Counted from the stretch's first letter, positions 10,500 to 20,335 are shown. The stretch: 64,000 nucleotides of DNA from Hyphomonadaceae bacterium (GCA_022844345.1 JALHLU010000003.1:310001-374000), one strand, 5' to 3'. Translations and numbers: made by a program. The notes: generated from the sequence alone by a model not told the origin.

Positions 10500-11345
10500 T
10501 CAAGCCGCTGCCCCGAACCGCATCAGGATCGCCGGGCCCCAGCCGAACAGGGTGAAAAAGAACGTGGCGTAGGCTATGAAGGCGGCGCCGAGGCCGAGGG
10601 CTATGCTGGCGCCCATGCGGCCGGCTGTGGTCGCCTGGCTGCGGCGGGCGCGGATGAACATCTCGGCGATGATGAGTGGCGGCACGAAGAAGGCCCAGTT
10701 CATCACATGGTCGAACCAGCCCGTGAAATCCGCTGTGTGACCCGGGTCTTCTGTGCCGTTGATCGCGAAGAACAGGCCATAGCCGATGCGATACAGCCAC
10801 GAGCCGATGGCGAGTGCGAACAGGCGGATGGCCCAGGCGCGGTGGATGTCGATGCGGCGGGCCATGGCGTGGCGAACGGTCTGCACCGCGGCGAGGATCA
10901 TCAGCGCGCCATACGCGGCGAACGCAGCCGTCATGGCGGGGCCGCCGACCGTGCCCTTAAGTGCGATGAAGATGAGCCCGCCGACGCCGGCGGAGAATGC
11001 TGCGAGCGCATAGAGGCGGCCGATCCAGTGGTGGACCTTTGGCGCGCTTCTCCGCACCGCGCCGATCAGCTGGATCGGGCCGAGCAGCAGCAGCGTTGCG
11101 CCGGCGAAGAAGTGCAGGCCCATGCCGAAGGAGGCGGCGGGCGTATGCGGCTCGTAGAGCGCGGGGAGCGTGGCGTTCCACTGCTCCATCGTGCCGGCCG
11201 GGATCGCGCCGCCATAGTAGGCTAGAATGTACGCGCCGAAGATCGCGGAGCTGATCCAGACGACAGCGACCAGCGCGAAGGAGGCGACTTTCAGCGCGCC
11301 CTCCGTCCATTGCGGCGGCGGCATGGGTTGGGCGAGTGCGGTCAT
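10500..11345 (-). CDS. DUF2306-type integral membrane protein
   Basis: The 281-residue protein has seven or so hydrophobic helices. The segment LGPIQLIGAVRRSAPKVHHWIGRLYAL is characteristic of the DUF2306 family (predicted membrane proteins of unknown function with conserved His). Residues HRAWAIRLFALAIGSWLYR form a second conserved, His/Arg-containing block. It sits between mmsB and mmsA on the same strand, but nothing in the sequence links it to valine metabolism. Confidence 0.78.
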   Translation of the reverse strand: MTALAQPMPPPQWTEGALKVASFALVAVVWISSAIFGAYILAYYGGAIPAGTMEQWNATLPALYEPHTPAASFGMGLHFFAGATLLLLGPIQLIGAVRRSAPKVHHWIGRLYALAAFSAGVGGLIFIALKGTVGGPAMTAAFAAYGALMILAAVQTVRHAMARRIDIHRAWAIRLFALAIGSWLYRIGYGLFFAINGTEDPGHTADFTGWFDHVMNWAFFVPPLIIAEMFIRARRSQATTAGRMGASIALGLGAAFIAYATFFFTLFGWGPAILMRFGAAA

Positions 11346-11433
11346 GGGTGTGTCCCCGGTTTACGTGAAGGATAACCGCTACGTCGGACTGCGGAAAGCT
11401 GTGCCGTTGGGGAAGTCTTGGATGCGGATGGAC

Positions 11434-11961
11434 CTAGGTACCCCCGATCACGCCGATCCTGATGTCGTGGTCAACCAGCGCCGCACCGGCGACTTCCATC
11501 AAACGTACAACCTGTCTGCCTTGGTCGCCATTGAACGGTAGCGACAACTTACGAAACGTCAGCAAGTTGTCGCTTGCGACTTTAATCCAGGCGCCCGGCT
11601 CCAGCCCGCAATAGTGCTCGATCTCGCGAACAAACACAGCCAGCGGCATCGTCGAAGGATCGTAGCGCGGAAGATCGGGCATGCTGGCCGCAAGGTCGCG
11701 CATGCGCGCCTTGTGACGTTTGTTTGTTATCTCCCGCTCCAGCGCGGTATTGTGGCTGTCGGTGAACGTTACGTGCCCCGGCAGATTGCCGATGTCGGTA
11801 ATGCAGGCCACCTGCGTCTCCGACAACAGGCCACAGCTTACGACAATGTCGTATCCCTGAAGCACATGTTCGTAACGGACCTGAACGGCTTCGGCAGGCA
11901 CGCCGCACGCGACGATCTCCTGCTTCAGCTGTTCTGCGTAGACGTCCTGCTGTTCCCCCAT
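11434..11961 (-). CDS. Hypothetical protein
   Basis: I do not recognise this 175-residue protein. The start at 11961 (MGEQQDVYAEQL) is preferred to the longer frame, because the extra 22 residues overlap mmsA and look non-coding. The product seems soluble, with two Cys near its N-terminal half (IVACGV, VVSCGLL) and a mixed alpha/beta composition (DIVVSCGLLSETQVACITDIGNLPGHVTF). It follows mmsA by 25 bp, so it may be cotranscribed. No function can be offered. Confidence 0.55.
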   Translation of the reverse strand: MGEQQDVYAEQLKQEIVACGVPAEAVQVRYEHVLQGYDIVVSCGLLSETQVACITDIGNLPGHVTFTDSHNTALEREITNKRHKARMRDLAASMPDLPRYDPSTMPLAVFVREIEHYCGLEPGAWIKVASDNLLTFRKLSLPFNGDQGRQVVRLMEVAGAALVDHDIRIGVIGGT

Positions 11962-11986
11962 TCCAACAGTCCCTAGGTGTGCGTCC

Positions 11987-13498
11987 CTACCGCATCGTCG
12001 GAATGATGAAGCTCGAGTCCGCCACATCGCCCTCGGGCCAGCGGGCGGTCACGGTCTTCACCTTGGTCCAGAACTTCAGGCCTTCCATGCCGTGCTGGTT
12101 GGTGTCGCCGAAGGCGGAGCGTTTCCAGCCGCCGAAGGTGTGGTAGGCGACCGGGACCGGGATCGGCACGTTGATGCCGACCATGCCCACATTCACCTTG
12201 GCGGCAAACTCCCGCGCCGCGCGGCCGTTGCGGGTGAAGATGGCGACGCCGTTGCCGTACTGGTGCTTGGAGGGAAGTTCGACGGCTTCCTCGAACGTGT
12301 TGGCGCGCACGATCTGCAGCACGGGCCCGAAGATTTCCTCGTGGTAGGTCTTCATGCCGGGCTTCACATTGTCGAACAGCGACGGCCCGATGAAGAAGCC
12401 GTTCTCGTAGCCCTGCAGCTTGAAGCCGCGACCGTCGACGACGAGTTCGGCGCCCTCGTCCTTGCCCATCTGGATGTAGTTCGCGATCTTGTCGCGATGC
12501 GCCTTGTTGACCACGGGGCCGTATTGCGCGGACGGATCGCTCGAGATGCCGACTTTCATGGTCTCGATTTCGGCGATCATGCGCTCGCGCAGTTCGTCGG
12601 CGGTCTTCTTGCCGACGGGCACGACAACGGGGAGCGCCATGCAGCGCTCGCCCGCCGAGCCGAAGGCGGCGCCGGCGAGATCCTTCACGACCTGGTCCAT
12701 GTCTGCGTCGGGGAGAACAATGCCGTGGTTCTTGGCGCCGCCCATGGCCTGCACGCGTTTTCCGTTCGCGGCGCCGGTGTGATAAATGTAGTGCGCGATG
12801 TCGGACGAGCCGACGAAGGACACGGCTTTGACTTCCGGGTGATGCAGGATGGCGTCGACCGCGACCTTGTCGCCATGCACGACGTTGAGCACGCCGGTGA
12901 CATCAAGACCGGCGGCGGCGCCTGCTTCGAGGAAGAGTTCGCCGAGGCGGACTGGCACGGACGGGTCACGCTCGGAGGGTTTCAGCACGAAGGTGTTGCC
13001 GACGGCGATGGCAACGCCGAACATCCACATCGGGATCATGGCAGGGAAGTTGAACGGCGTAATGCCGGCGACGACGCCCAGCGGCTGGCGCATCGAATAG
13101 ACGTCGATGCCAGGGCCGGCGCCTTCGGTGTATTCGCCCTTGAGCGCGTGCGGGATGCCGCAGGCGAATTCGATCACTTCGAGCCCGCGCTGGATGTCGC
13201 CCTTCGAGTCGGCGACGACCTTGCCGTGCTCGGACGAGAGCAGTTCGGCGAGCTGCTGCATGTTGGCTTCGACGAGGCGCTTGAACTCGAACATCACGCG
13301 GGCGCGGCGTTGCGGGTTGGTGCCGGCCCACCCCGGCAGGGCCTTGGCGGCGGCCTGGACGGCGGCGTCGACATCGGCTTCGGTCGCGAGGCCGACTTTC
13401 GCCTGCACTTCGCCGGTGTTGGGGTTGAAAACGTCGCCTAGACGGCCCGAGGTCGCCTTGACCGATTTGCCGCCGATAAAGTTCGCGATTGCACGCAT
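11987..13498 (-). CDS. mmsA: Methylmalonate-semialdehyde dehydrogenase (CoA-acylating)
   Basis: The enzyme converts methylmalonate semialdehyde to propionyl-CoA in valine (and thymine) catabolism. The 503-residue aldehyde dehydrogenase has the NAD-binding stretch FNFPAMIPMWMFGVAIAVGN, the SFVGSS turn and the catalytic Cys in GSAGERCMALPV. It lacks the usual ALDH general-base Glu region and instead shows ALGGAKNH-like sequence (AMGGAKNHGIVLPDAD), typical of MmsA. It is the first gene of a minus-strand run that ends with mmsB. Confidence 0.93.
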   Translation of the reverse strand: MRAIANFIGGKSVKATSGRLGDVFNPNTGEVQAKVGLATEADVDAAVQAAAKALPGWAGTNPQRRARVMFEFKRLVEANMQQLAELLSSEHGKVVADSKGDIQRGLEVIEFACGIPHALKGEYTEGAGPGIDVYSMRQPLGVVAGITPFNFPAMIPMWMFGVAIAVGNTFVLKPSERDPSVPVRLGELFLEAGAAAGLDVTGVLNVVHGDKVAVDAILHHPEVKAVSFVGSSDIAHYIYHTGAANGKRVQAMGGAKNHGIVLPDADMDQVVKDLAGAAFGSAGERCMALPVVVPVGKKTADELRERMIAEIETMKVGISSDPSAQYGPVVNKAHRDKIANYIQMGKDEGAELVVDGRGFKLQGYENGFFIGPSLFDNVKPGMKTYHEEIFGPVLQIVRANTFEEAVELPSKHQYGNGVAIFTRNGRAAREFAAKVNVGMVGINVPIPVPVAYHTFGGWKRSAFGDTNQHGMEGLKFWTKVKTVTARWPEGDVADSSFIIPTMR

Positions 13499-13589
13499 GT
13501 GCGCAACTCCCAGTACAGATCAGGTTGTTGGCCGTTCCCTACCCCTATCCGCTTGACCGGGCCAGACAAAACACCGATCTCCCGCACAA

Positions 13590-14276
13590 ATGAAAACACC
13601 TCCCCCACATGACGCAGCGCCGTCAATCATCCGCCTCCCCCGCCCGCCCAAGGCCGTGGTCTTCGACCTCGATGGCACGCTGATCGACTCGGAAGCGCTG
13701 GTGCTGGAAGCCTACATGGCGGCGGCGGACCGGCATGGCATTCCCTTCACGCACGGCCAGTTCCTGTCGCTGGTGGGGCGGCATCGCCAGCACAGCGAAA
13801 TGAAGATGCGCGAGTATTTCGGGCAGGCATTCCCGCTGGAGGAATTTTACGCGACCGTGGGCGAGTTCGTCGGAGACAAGCATGCGCCGCTGAAGCCCGG
13901 CGTTGCCGCCCTGCTCGACCGGCTGGAAGCGTCGGCGACGCCGTTTGCACTGGCCACGTCGTCAGGGCCGGGCTGGGTCGAGAAGCATTTCCGGGCTCAC
14001 GACTTCACGCGGCGCTTCCGCAGCGTGATCACGCGTGAGGATGTGACGCACGGCAAGCCGCACCCGGAGCCCTACCTCAAGGCGTCCACCATGCTGGGCC
14101 ATCGGCCGGGCGATGTGCTGGCGATCGAGGATTCACCCACGGGCGTCGCCTCGGCCCATGCGGCGGGCCTGATGACCATCATGATCCCCGACCTGATCCA
14201 GCCCGACGACGAGACGCGGGCGCGCGTGATCCATGTGGGCAAATCGCTGGAAGACGTGCTGGGCCTTCTGGACTAG
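13590..14276 (+). CDS. HAD-superfamily phosphatase, beta-phosphoglucomutase-like
   Basis: The 228-residue protein has the four HAD motifs: DLDGTLIDSE (nucleophile and acid Asp), ATSSG (motif II Ser/Thr), the lysine in GKPHPEPY, and the acidic motif IEDSPTGVASAHAAG. An alpha-helical cap sits between motifs I and II, as in subfamily I enzymes such as beta-phosphoglucomutase and phosphoglycolate phosphatase. The substrate cannot be told from sequence. It is divergent from mmsA and ends one base before the stop of the convergent gene. Confidence 0.85.
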   Translation: MKTPPPHDAAPSIIRLPRPPKAVVFDLDGTLIDSEALVLEAYMAAADRHGIPFTHGQFLSLVGRHRQHSEMKMREYFGQAFPLEEFYATVGEFVGDKHAPLKPGVAALLDRLEASATPFALATSSGPGWVEKHFRAHDFTRRFRSVITREDVTHGKPHPEPYLKASTMLGHRPGDVLAIEDSPTGVASAHAAGLMTIMIPDLIQPDDETRARVIHVGKSLEDVLGLLD

Positions 14277-14277
14277 C

Positions 14278-14889
14278 TCACTGCCCCGGCCAGGCCTTGT
14301 CGATCGGAAGGGCCGGGTTGGCGGTGATCTTCAGGTCGGCGCAGTGGTGATAGCTGAAATCGCCTTCCTTGTTCAGGCCGTGCTCTTCCATGAACTGCAG
14401 CACTTGCACCGTGCATTTCTCGCAGTTGATGTTGGGGAGCTTGATGTCAGCTTCCCAGAACGTGTCCTTCTCCGGACGCTCACGATGGAAGAACAGACCG
14501 TCCGCCAGAACGGGCGGCTTCGGATCGGGATCAATCGCGCCAGACACCGAGTAGGGACCGCGCGGCGTCTCACGCGTTTCGGCCACAGGATCGGCCGGAA
14601 GTTCGGCGCGATCGAGCACCGACAGCGCAACGCGATAGTAGCCCGGGTGGTAGATCACTTCCTTGATCTTGATGTGCAGCATGTCGCCGCCGCGCATCTC
14701 GGTCACCTTGCCGGTCGGGGTCCCCTTGGTGATGTCGGAGGTGCCGCATGGCGCAGCCTTCTGCGGATCGCCGATGACATTCACTTCGACCCACGCGTCC
14801 GGCGTCACGAGGATGAAATGGGCGAAAGCCGGCGCGGCTGACGCCACGACGGCGGACAGGCAAAGACCAGCTACAAGTTTGAGCTTCAT
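14278..14889 (-). CDS. Secreted polysaccharide monooxygenase-like protein (SCE4755-like)
   Basis: A 23-residue signal peptide ending in PAFA precedes His24 as the first mature residue (HFILVTPDAW). An N-terminal His is the hallmark of the copper 'histidine brace' of lytic polysaccharide monooxygenases. Other conserved-looking points are PCGTSD, the CxxC in INCEKCTVQVLQF, and a second His motif FSYHHCADLKI near the C-terminus. This pattern recalls the LPMO-like proteins labelled SCE4755 family; whether it oxidises a polysaccharide or only binds copper is unknown. The 203-residue gene is divergent from frmA. Confidence 0.75.
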   Translation of the reverse strand: MKLKLVAGLCLSAVVASAAPAFAHFILVTPDAWVEVNVIGDPQKAAPCGTSDITKGTPTGKVTEMRGGDMLHIKIKEVIYHPGYYRVALSVLDRAELPADPVAETRETPRGPYSVSGAIDPDPKPPVLADGLFFHRERPEKDTFWEADIKLPNINCEKCTVQVLQFMEEHGLNKEGDFSYHHCADLKITANPALPIDKAWPGQ

Positions 14890-15072
14890 GGGTAAGTCAC
14901 CTTGGCAAGCTCCGATTCAGTGAGCATTTACTCACATCGCATCGGAGGTGTGACAAGCCCCCTTCGCAGGGCGGCTTCTCACCTTCACGTTGGCGCAAAT
15001 CTGCCGGGAGACGGGCGCTTGACCTCGCGCGCGCAGCACGTTCCTCTCCCCTCAAGCTGGAGAGATCGTCCC

Positions 15073-16182
<1,110 letters not shown>

Positions 16183-16189
16183 GTGAGGG

Positions 16190-16205
16190 TTGCGGCTTTC
16201 CGCAA
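16190..16205 (+). terminator. Small hairpin after frmA
   Basis: A 6-bp inverted repeat (TTGCGG, loop CTTT, CCGCAA) begins 8 bp after the frmA stop and is followed by ATCTTCCC. It is a weak candidate for partial termination between frmA and the next genes. Confidence 0.3.
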
Positions 16206-16324
16206 ATCTTCCCAGTCCGTTTCCGGAAGCCTTAACGAAACCGTGGTTTCTGTCAGGGTTCGAGGCGTGCGTCTGTGGCGCGAGGCCGGCGGCTGCATCA
16301 ACGTTCTCCTACGGGTCGATCGCC

Positions 16325-16765
16325 TTGGCTTACGATCTTTATGCCTTCGACCTCTTTGCCGCCCCGCGCGACCGGTATGATTTTCTGGATTGGGTCAGCC
16401 GCGCCTTCCGCGACCATTATGGCGGCCCCGGCGGCGATGCGTCACGCACCACTGCGCCGCTGCGCGCGTGGCACCGTGAAGTCGCCTTGGGGTTTCCGGG
16501 CCGGCGCGACCCGCACGCAATTGACGAGGACGATCCCGCCGCCCTGCGCCTCGCCAGCTATCGCTTCACCCAGAGCATCGTGCAGGCGAGCTTTCACTGG
16601 GATTCATCCGGCCCGGCGCTCTATCGCGCGCGGCGCGCGGCCCAGACACACGGCGTCGGCCTGTTCGAAGCCAGCGGCCATGAAGGCGCGGTATGGATGA
16701 TGTCGCAGCGCGGGCGTTTCGAGGTCGTCCACAGGGGCGACAACAACCACGAGCAGGCAGGCTAG
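16325..16765 (+). CDS. Hypothetical protein between frmA and fghA
   Basis: The 146-residue protein is not recognised. Its N-terminus, MAYDLYAFDLFAAPRDRYDFLDW, has the character of small alphaproteobacterial proteins that begin with an x-YDLxxFD motif. It has several Trp, His and acidic residues (SFHWDSSGPALYR, HEGAVWMMSQRGRFEVVHRGD). I placed the start at TTG 16325 because the upstream part of the open frame (from 16190) has no protein-like composition and holds the frmA hairpin. No good ribosome-binding site precedes that TTG, so the start is uncertain. It lies inside the formaldehyde-oxidation gene pair. Confidence 0.55.
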   Translation: MAYDLYAFDLFAAPRDRYDFLDWVSRAFRDHYGGPGGDASRTTAPLRAWHREVALGFPGRRDPHAIDEDDPAALRLASYRFTQSIVQASFHWDSSGPALYRARRAAQTHGVGLFEASGHEGAVWMMSQRGRFEVVHRGDNNHEQAG

Positions 16766-16847
16766 ACGCCTGACGCCGGTCTTGTCCGCGCGCCTTGTCA
16801 GGCCGGGCGTGGCTGCTATGCCAGCCTCTGGCATCGCAGGAGGCGCT

Positions 16848-17687
16848 GTGACCATCGAAACCGTGAAGACGCATCGGGTTTGCGAAGGCGAACTCCGGTA
16901 TTGCCGCATGCAGAGCGCCGCCACCGGCACGCCGATGACGTTCAGCGTCTTCACGCCGGAAGGCCCCGGGCCGTTTCCGGTCCTGCTATGGCTGTCGGGG
17001 CTCACCTGCACCGAAGACAATTTCACGACAAAGGCTGGCGCCTATCCCGCCGCCGCCACCCACGGCGTGATGATCGTGGCGCCTGATACATCCCCGCGTG
17101 GACAGACCGTGGCTGACGATCCGGCCTACGACCTCGGACAGGGCGCGGGCTTCTATCTCGACGCCGCGCAGGAACCGTGGGCGAAGCATTTCCGGATGGA
17201 GTCGTTCATCGTCGATGACCTGGTTCCGGCAGTCCGCGCGGCTTTCCCGGCGGATCCCGTGCGCCTTGGAATTTCGGGTCATTCGATGGGCGGGCATGGC
17301 GCACTCGCCCTCGCTCTGCGTCATACCGATCTGTTCAGATCGGTGTCAGCTTTTGCACCGATATCTTCGCCGATGAATTGCGCCTGGGGCGAGAAGGCGT
17401 TCACGGCCTATCTTGGCCCGGACCGTAACGCCTGGCGGAGGCATGACGCATGCGAGCTGGTACGCGAAGGCCTGGCCCATGGCTATTTCGATGACATCCT
17501 TGTCGACCAGGGCCTGTCTGATCAGTTCCTGGGCGAACAGCTGAAGCCGGAACTTCTCGAACAGGCCTGCCGCGACGCGGGCCAGAAACTGACGCTTCGC
17601 ATGCAGCACGGATACGACCATTCGTATTTCTTCATGGCGAGCTTCATCGACCAGCACATCGCCTGGCACGCGCGCAGGCTCGCCTGA
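16848..17687 (+). CDS. fghA: S-formylglutathione hydrolase
   Basis: The enzyme hydrolyses S-formylglutathione to formate and glutathione, completing the pathway started by FrmA. The 279-residue esterase-D-type alpha/beta hydrolase has the nucleophile motif GHSMGGHGAL, the segment WLSGLTCTEDNF, Asp in VDQGLSDQFL and His in HGYDHSYFF. The GTG at 16848 is chosen because AGGAGG lies just upstream and the resulting length matches the family; the open frame itself begins at 16782. Confidence 0.93.
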   Translation: MTIETVKTHRVCEGELRYCRMQSAATGTPMTFSVFTPEGPGPFPVLLWLSGLTCTEDNFTTKAGAYPAAATHGVMIVAPDTSPRGQTVADDPAYDLGQGAGFYLDAAQEPWAKHFRMESFIVDDLVPAVRAAFPADPVRLGISGHSMGGHGALALALRHTDLFRSVSAFAPISSPMNCAWGEKAFTAYLGPDRNAWRRHDACELVREGLAHGYFDDILVDQGLSDQFLGEQLKPELLEQACRDAGQKLTLRMQHGYDHSYFFMASFIDQHIAWHARRLA

Positions 17688-17809
17688 CGCGCGCACGCTA
17701 TAAACACTGTCGTGAAATTTATTTATTTAGACAAGGACCCAGCCCCGGTATATCTGCGCCGCGGGTTGGAAGCATTGTGCTTAAGTCTTGCAAGATATAG
17801 GGGCCGGCA

Positions 17810-18148
17810 ATGGCGTCCAAACTTCCCAATATTGACAATCTATCGCTCGCGGACCTCAACGAGCTTGCCGCGCGCATACAGAAGGCGATCGCGGTGCGGA
17901 AGGACGAGGCAAGGGCAGATGCGCTCAACAAGCTGAAGGCGCTGGCGAACGCCGAAGGGTTCAGCCTGGATGAACTCATGGGCAAGGCCCCGGGTAACCG
18001 CCGTCAGCGTTCGGACAAGGGCATGAAGCTGAAAGCCAAATATGTCGGCCCCAATGGCGAGACGTATACCGGCCGCGGCCCGACCCCGAAATGGCTCCGC
18101 ACGCTGGAGCGCAAGGGCGAGAAGCGCGACAAATTCCTCGTGAAATAG
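17810..18148 (+). CDS. H-NS/HvrA-like nucleoid-associated protein
   Basis: The 112-residue protein has an N-terminal helical oligomerisation region (LADLNELAARIQKAI). The C-terminal DNA-binding part shows the H-NS signature, here PNGETYTGRGPTPKWL. It would act as a global silencer of AT-rich or incoming DNA, or like HvrA of photosynthetic relatives. The ATG at 17810 has an AGGGG just upstream. The upstream DNA (17700-17735) is unusually AT-rich for this genome and may hold its promoter. Confidence 0.88.
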   Translation: MASKLPNIDNLSLADLNELAARIQKAIAVRKDEARADALNKLKALANAEGFSLDELMGKAPGNRRQRSDKGMKLKAKYVGPNGETYTGRGPTPKWLRTLERKGEKRDKFLVK

Positions 18149-18222
18149 CCGATTTTCTGGATGTTCCGGGCCGCCTTGCGCTGGTGCGCCGGGGGACGTA
18201 TACCCCTGCCCCTCATGGCTGC

Positions 18223-18299
18223 GGTGGGATAGCTCAGCTGGTTAGAGCGCAGGACTCATAATCCTGAGGTCCCCGGTTCGATCCCGGGTCCCACTACCA
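18223..18299 (+). tRNA. tRNA with CAT anticodon (elongator Met, or Ile2)
   Basis: A full 77-nt cloverleaf is visible. It has a 7-bp acceptor stem (GGTGGGA with TCCCACT, one G-T pair), D arm, anticodon stem CAGGA/TCCTG with loop CTCATAA, T arm CCCGG-TTCGATC-CCGGG, and a coded CCA. The anticodon is CAT. It lacks the initiator features, so it is either elongator Met or the lysidine-modified Ile2; sequence by eye does not decide this. Confidence 0.92.
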
Positions 18300-18382
18300 T
18301 TCCCCTGGCATCGATATCCCGGCGTGGCGGCGCGAAGATTCGCCGCCAAGGGTGGCGCATCGACTCAGCTCAATCGTTCGAC

Positions 18383-18416
18383 AAAAAAAGAGAGGCGCCG
18401 GAAACCGGCGCCTCTC
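18383..18416 (-). terminator. Intrinsic terminator of the LhgO-like gene
   Basis: A perfect 12-bp stem (GAGAGGCGCCGG) with a 3-base loop spans 18390-18416. On the minus strand seven T residues follow at 18389-18383. It lies about 140 bp after the stop of the minus-strand oxidoreductase gene. Confidence 0.85.
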
Positions 18417-18553
18417 TCCGTTTGGGCCCTGGGTTGGGGGGTCGGGCCCGCACACAAATCTCTGATACATCATACTGTCACTGCATCACGCCCGGCGCAA
18501 TTGCGACATCAGCGTCCGCAAGCCATGATAGCTACCTAACGGCTAGGCGCGCC

Positions 18554-19681
18554 TCACGTCGCGATATCAGCAACAAGTTCTCCAAGCGCAAGCGAACTCG
18601 TGAGGCCGGGGCTCTCGATTGCGATCAGGTTCACGAGTCCTTGAACGCCGTGCTGCTCAGGACCATCGACCACAAAGTCTGCGCTGGGCGCGCCACGAGC
18701 GGCGATCTTGGGACGCACGCCCGAATAGTCCGGCGAGAGAGCACCATCCTTGAGGGCCGGCCAGTAGCGCCTAACTTCGCGATAGAAGTGCACGGCGCGT
18801 GCGGGATCGACCACGTAGTCGAAAGGTGGCACAGCATCGTCCTGCAGCCACTCGGCATCCGGGCCAAGGCGCGTTCGGCCGCCAAGGTCGATGGCAAGAT
18901 GCAGGCCCTGCGTCGCCGAGTTGTGCATCGGATAGATCAGGCGCGCGAATGCAGCGCGGCCGCTTGCGACGAAGTATGAACCCTTGACCCAATGCATGCG
19001 CAGCCCGTCATAGCGGGGGCCGCCATCGATGCTGCGGGCGATGCCAAGTGCATGGTGCCCTGCCGCGTTTACAACAGTGCGCGCCTGGATACGTGAGGGG
19101 CTGGCGCCGCCGGTGACAATGTCGATCCCCTTCGGCGTCACGGCCCCCTGCAGCACGGGCGTATCGAAGACCAGCGCGCCGCCCCGGTCTTCGAACTCCC
19201 CCTGCAGGGCGAGGAAGTAGGCGTGACTGTCGAACAGGCCGCTGGTTTCCGAGTGGATCGCGACACGGACTTCCGGGCTGAGCGCCGGTTCCAGACGGCG
19301 GGCCTCCGCGCCATCGACAAGGCGGCAATCCTCGACGCCATTGGCGAGCGCCCTTTTGAGCAGGGCGGGCGTAGCTGCCGCCTCCTCGTCGTCAACGGCA
19401 ACGACAAGTTTCCCGCAGCGGTGCGCCTCGACGCCGTGCAATGCACAGTAGGCATAGAGCTTGCGCCGCCCCTCGACGCAAAGCTGCGCCTTCAGGGAAC
19501 CTGTCGCATAGTATAGGCCGGCGTGGATGACCTCGGAATTGCGGGAGGATGTCTCGGTTGCGATGGCGCTGGCCGATTCCAGCACAAGGACTTCCCGGCC
19601 CTTGAGGGCCAACGCGCGGGCGCACGCAAGCCCCACGGCTCCCGCGCCAATGACGACCGCATCTGCCTCGAACGTGTCCAT
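18554..19681 (-). CDS. FAD-dependent oxidoreductase, L-2-hydroxyglutarate oxidase (LhgO)-like
   Basis: The 375-residue DAO-fold protein has the FAD-binding motif VIGAGAVGLACARALALKG, the segment SSRNSEVIHAGLYY and a C-terminal FAD segment ending IESPGLTSSLALGE. These are characteristic of the LhgO/L2HGDH family, which returns L-2-hydroxyglutarate to 2-oxoglutarate. A general FAD-dependent amino-acid or hydroxy-acid oxidase remains possible. The gene is alone and ends in a strong terminator. Confidence 0.83.
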   Translation of the reverse strand: MDTFEADAVVIGAGAVGLACARALALKGREVLVLESASAIATETSSRNSEVIHAGLYYATGSLKAQLCVEGRRKLYAYCALHGVEAHRCGKLVVAVDDEEAAATPALLKRALANGVEDCRLVDGAEARRLEPALSPEVRVAIHSETSGLFDSHAYFLALQGEFEDRGGALVFDTPVLQGAVTPKGIDIVTGGASPSRIQARTVVNAAGHHALGIARSIDGGPRYDGLRMHWVKGSYFVASGRAAFARLIYPMHNSATQGLHLAIDLGGRTRLGPDAEWLQDDAVPPFDYVVDPARAVHFYREVRRYWPALKDGALSPDYSGVRPKIAARGAPSADFVVDGPEQHGVQGLVNLIAIESPGLTSSLALGELVADIAT

Positions 19682-19789
19682 CGACCAAGGCTAACGCGAA
19701 ATCCTCAAGAATGTCATGGCGGCGGTTTGATCCGTATCAAACTGGGCTCCCGGCACATTTCCCACTCTTGGACGCTTGGATTCAGCCCG

Positions 19790-20023
19790 GTGTCCAGCCC
19801 GGTGTCGACGCGCACTCATCACGTCTTCAGCCTGCGCTGCCGCACCTGCGGCCAGATCGGCCACCTGTGGCTGAACGAAAACGGGCAGCGCGACTGGAGC
19901 TTCACGACCGTGGGGTTCATCGGTCTGGCGGTGAACCGGCACAATCCTCCCAACTCGGTCCTGCGTTGCAACGCATGCGCCTCGCCGCAAGTGTGGGTTG
20001 AACCGTCCGGAGCCGGACCGTGA
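19790..20023 (+). CDS. Small zinc-ribbon protein
   Basis: This 77-residue product has two CxxC pairs (LRCRTCG near the start and LRCNACA near the end) around a mixed central segment (WSFTTVGFIGLAVNRH), so a zinc ribbon is likely. The start is uncertain: GTG codons at 19790 and 19802 and an upstream TTG are possible, and no clear ribosome-binding site decides. No function is known. A possible 41-residue frame overlaps its stop by 4 bp. Confidence 0.55.
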   Translation: MSSPVSTRTHHVFSLRCRTCGQIGHLWLNENGQRDWSFTTVGFIGLAVNRHNPPNSVLRCNACASPQVWVEPSGAGP

Positions 20024-20145
20024 GCAGGCGGGACCGGCCAGCGCGGATCGCCTTGCCCGACCGGTCCTGGGTCCTGACTGTCGTCAGGGGAAGGGGAGCA
20101 ATCTCAATCGATTCAACCGAGATCATCACGGTCTGGGCCGGATAG
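20020..20145 (+). CDS. Possible small protein coupled to the zinc-ribbon gene
   Basis: A 41-residue frame starts at GTG 20020, with GTGA overlapping the stop of the zinc-ribbon gene and GGAG 7 bp upstream. The product (start MSRRDRPARIALPDRSW, end ITVWAG) has no recognisable domain. The overlap and ribosome-binding site are the only support. Confidence 0.35.
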   Translation: MSRRDRPARIALPDRSWVLTVVRGRGAISIDSTEIITVWAG

Positions 20146-20335
20146 CCCTCAAAGGCCGGCGCTGCGTGAGCTTCCTGCAACCAGCGGATGCGCTTGGCCG
20201 CCGGCGCCGGGCCGGTGGGCGACATGAATGCGTTTTTTCGTTCCTCGCTGCGTCCATTCGGAACTTGAGGAGTTGTTGTCGTGAGACCCCGCGCCCGAGC
20301 GCACACGCCAACGACATTCAACGAGGAAACACGAC

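Noticed and set aside
12092-13441. 449-codon plus-strand frame opposite mmsA
   Set aside because: It is a mirror of the mmsA codon bias; its composition (very rich in His, Gly, Asp, Val) is typical of an antisense shadow.
14920-14935. Small palindrome GTGAG-CATTTA-CTCAC between the LPMO-like gene and frmA
   Set aside because: Five-bp arms are too short to claim an operator without a second copy or a known consensus.
20260-20284. GGAAC upstream of the hemerythrin gene as a possible EcfG (general stress) promoter
   Set aside because: The -35-like GGAAC is present, but no CGTT lies at the expected 16-17 bp, so the match is incomplete.
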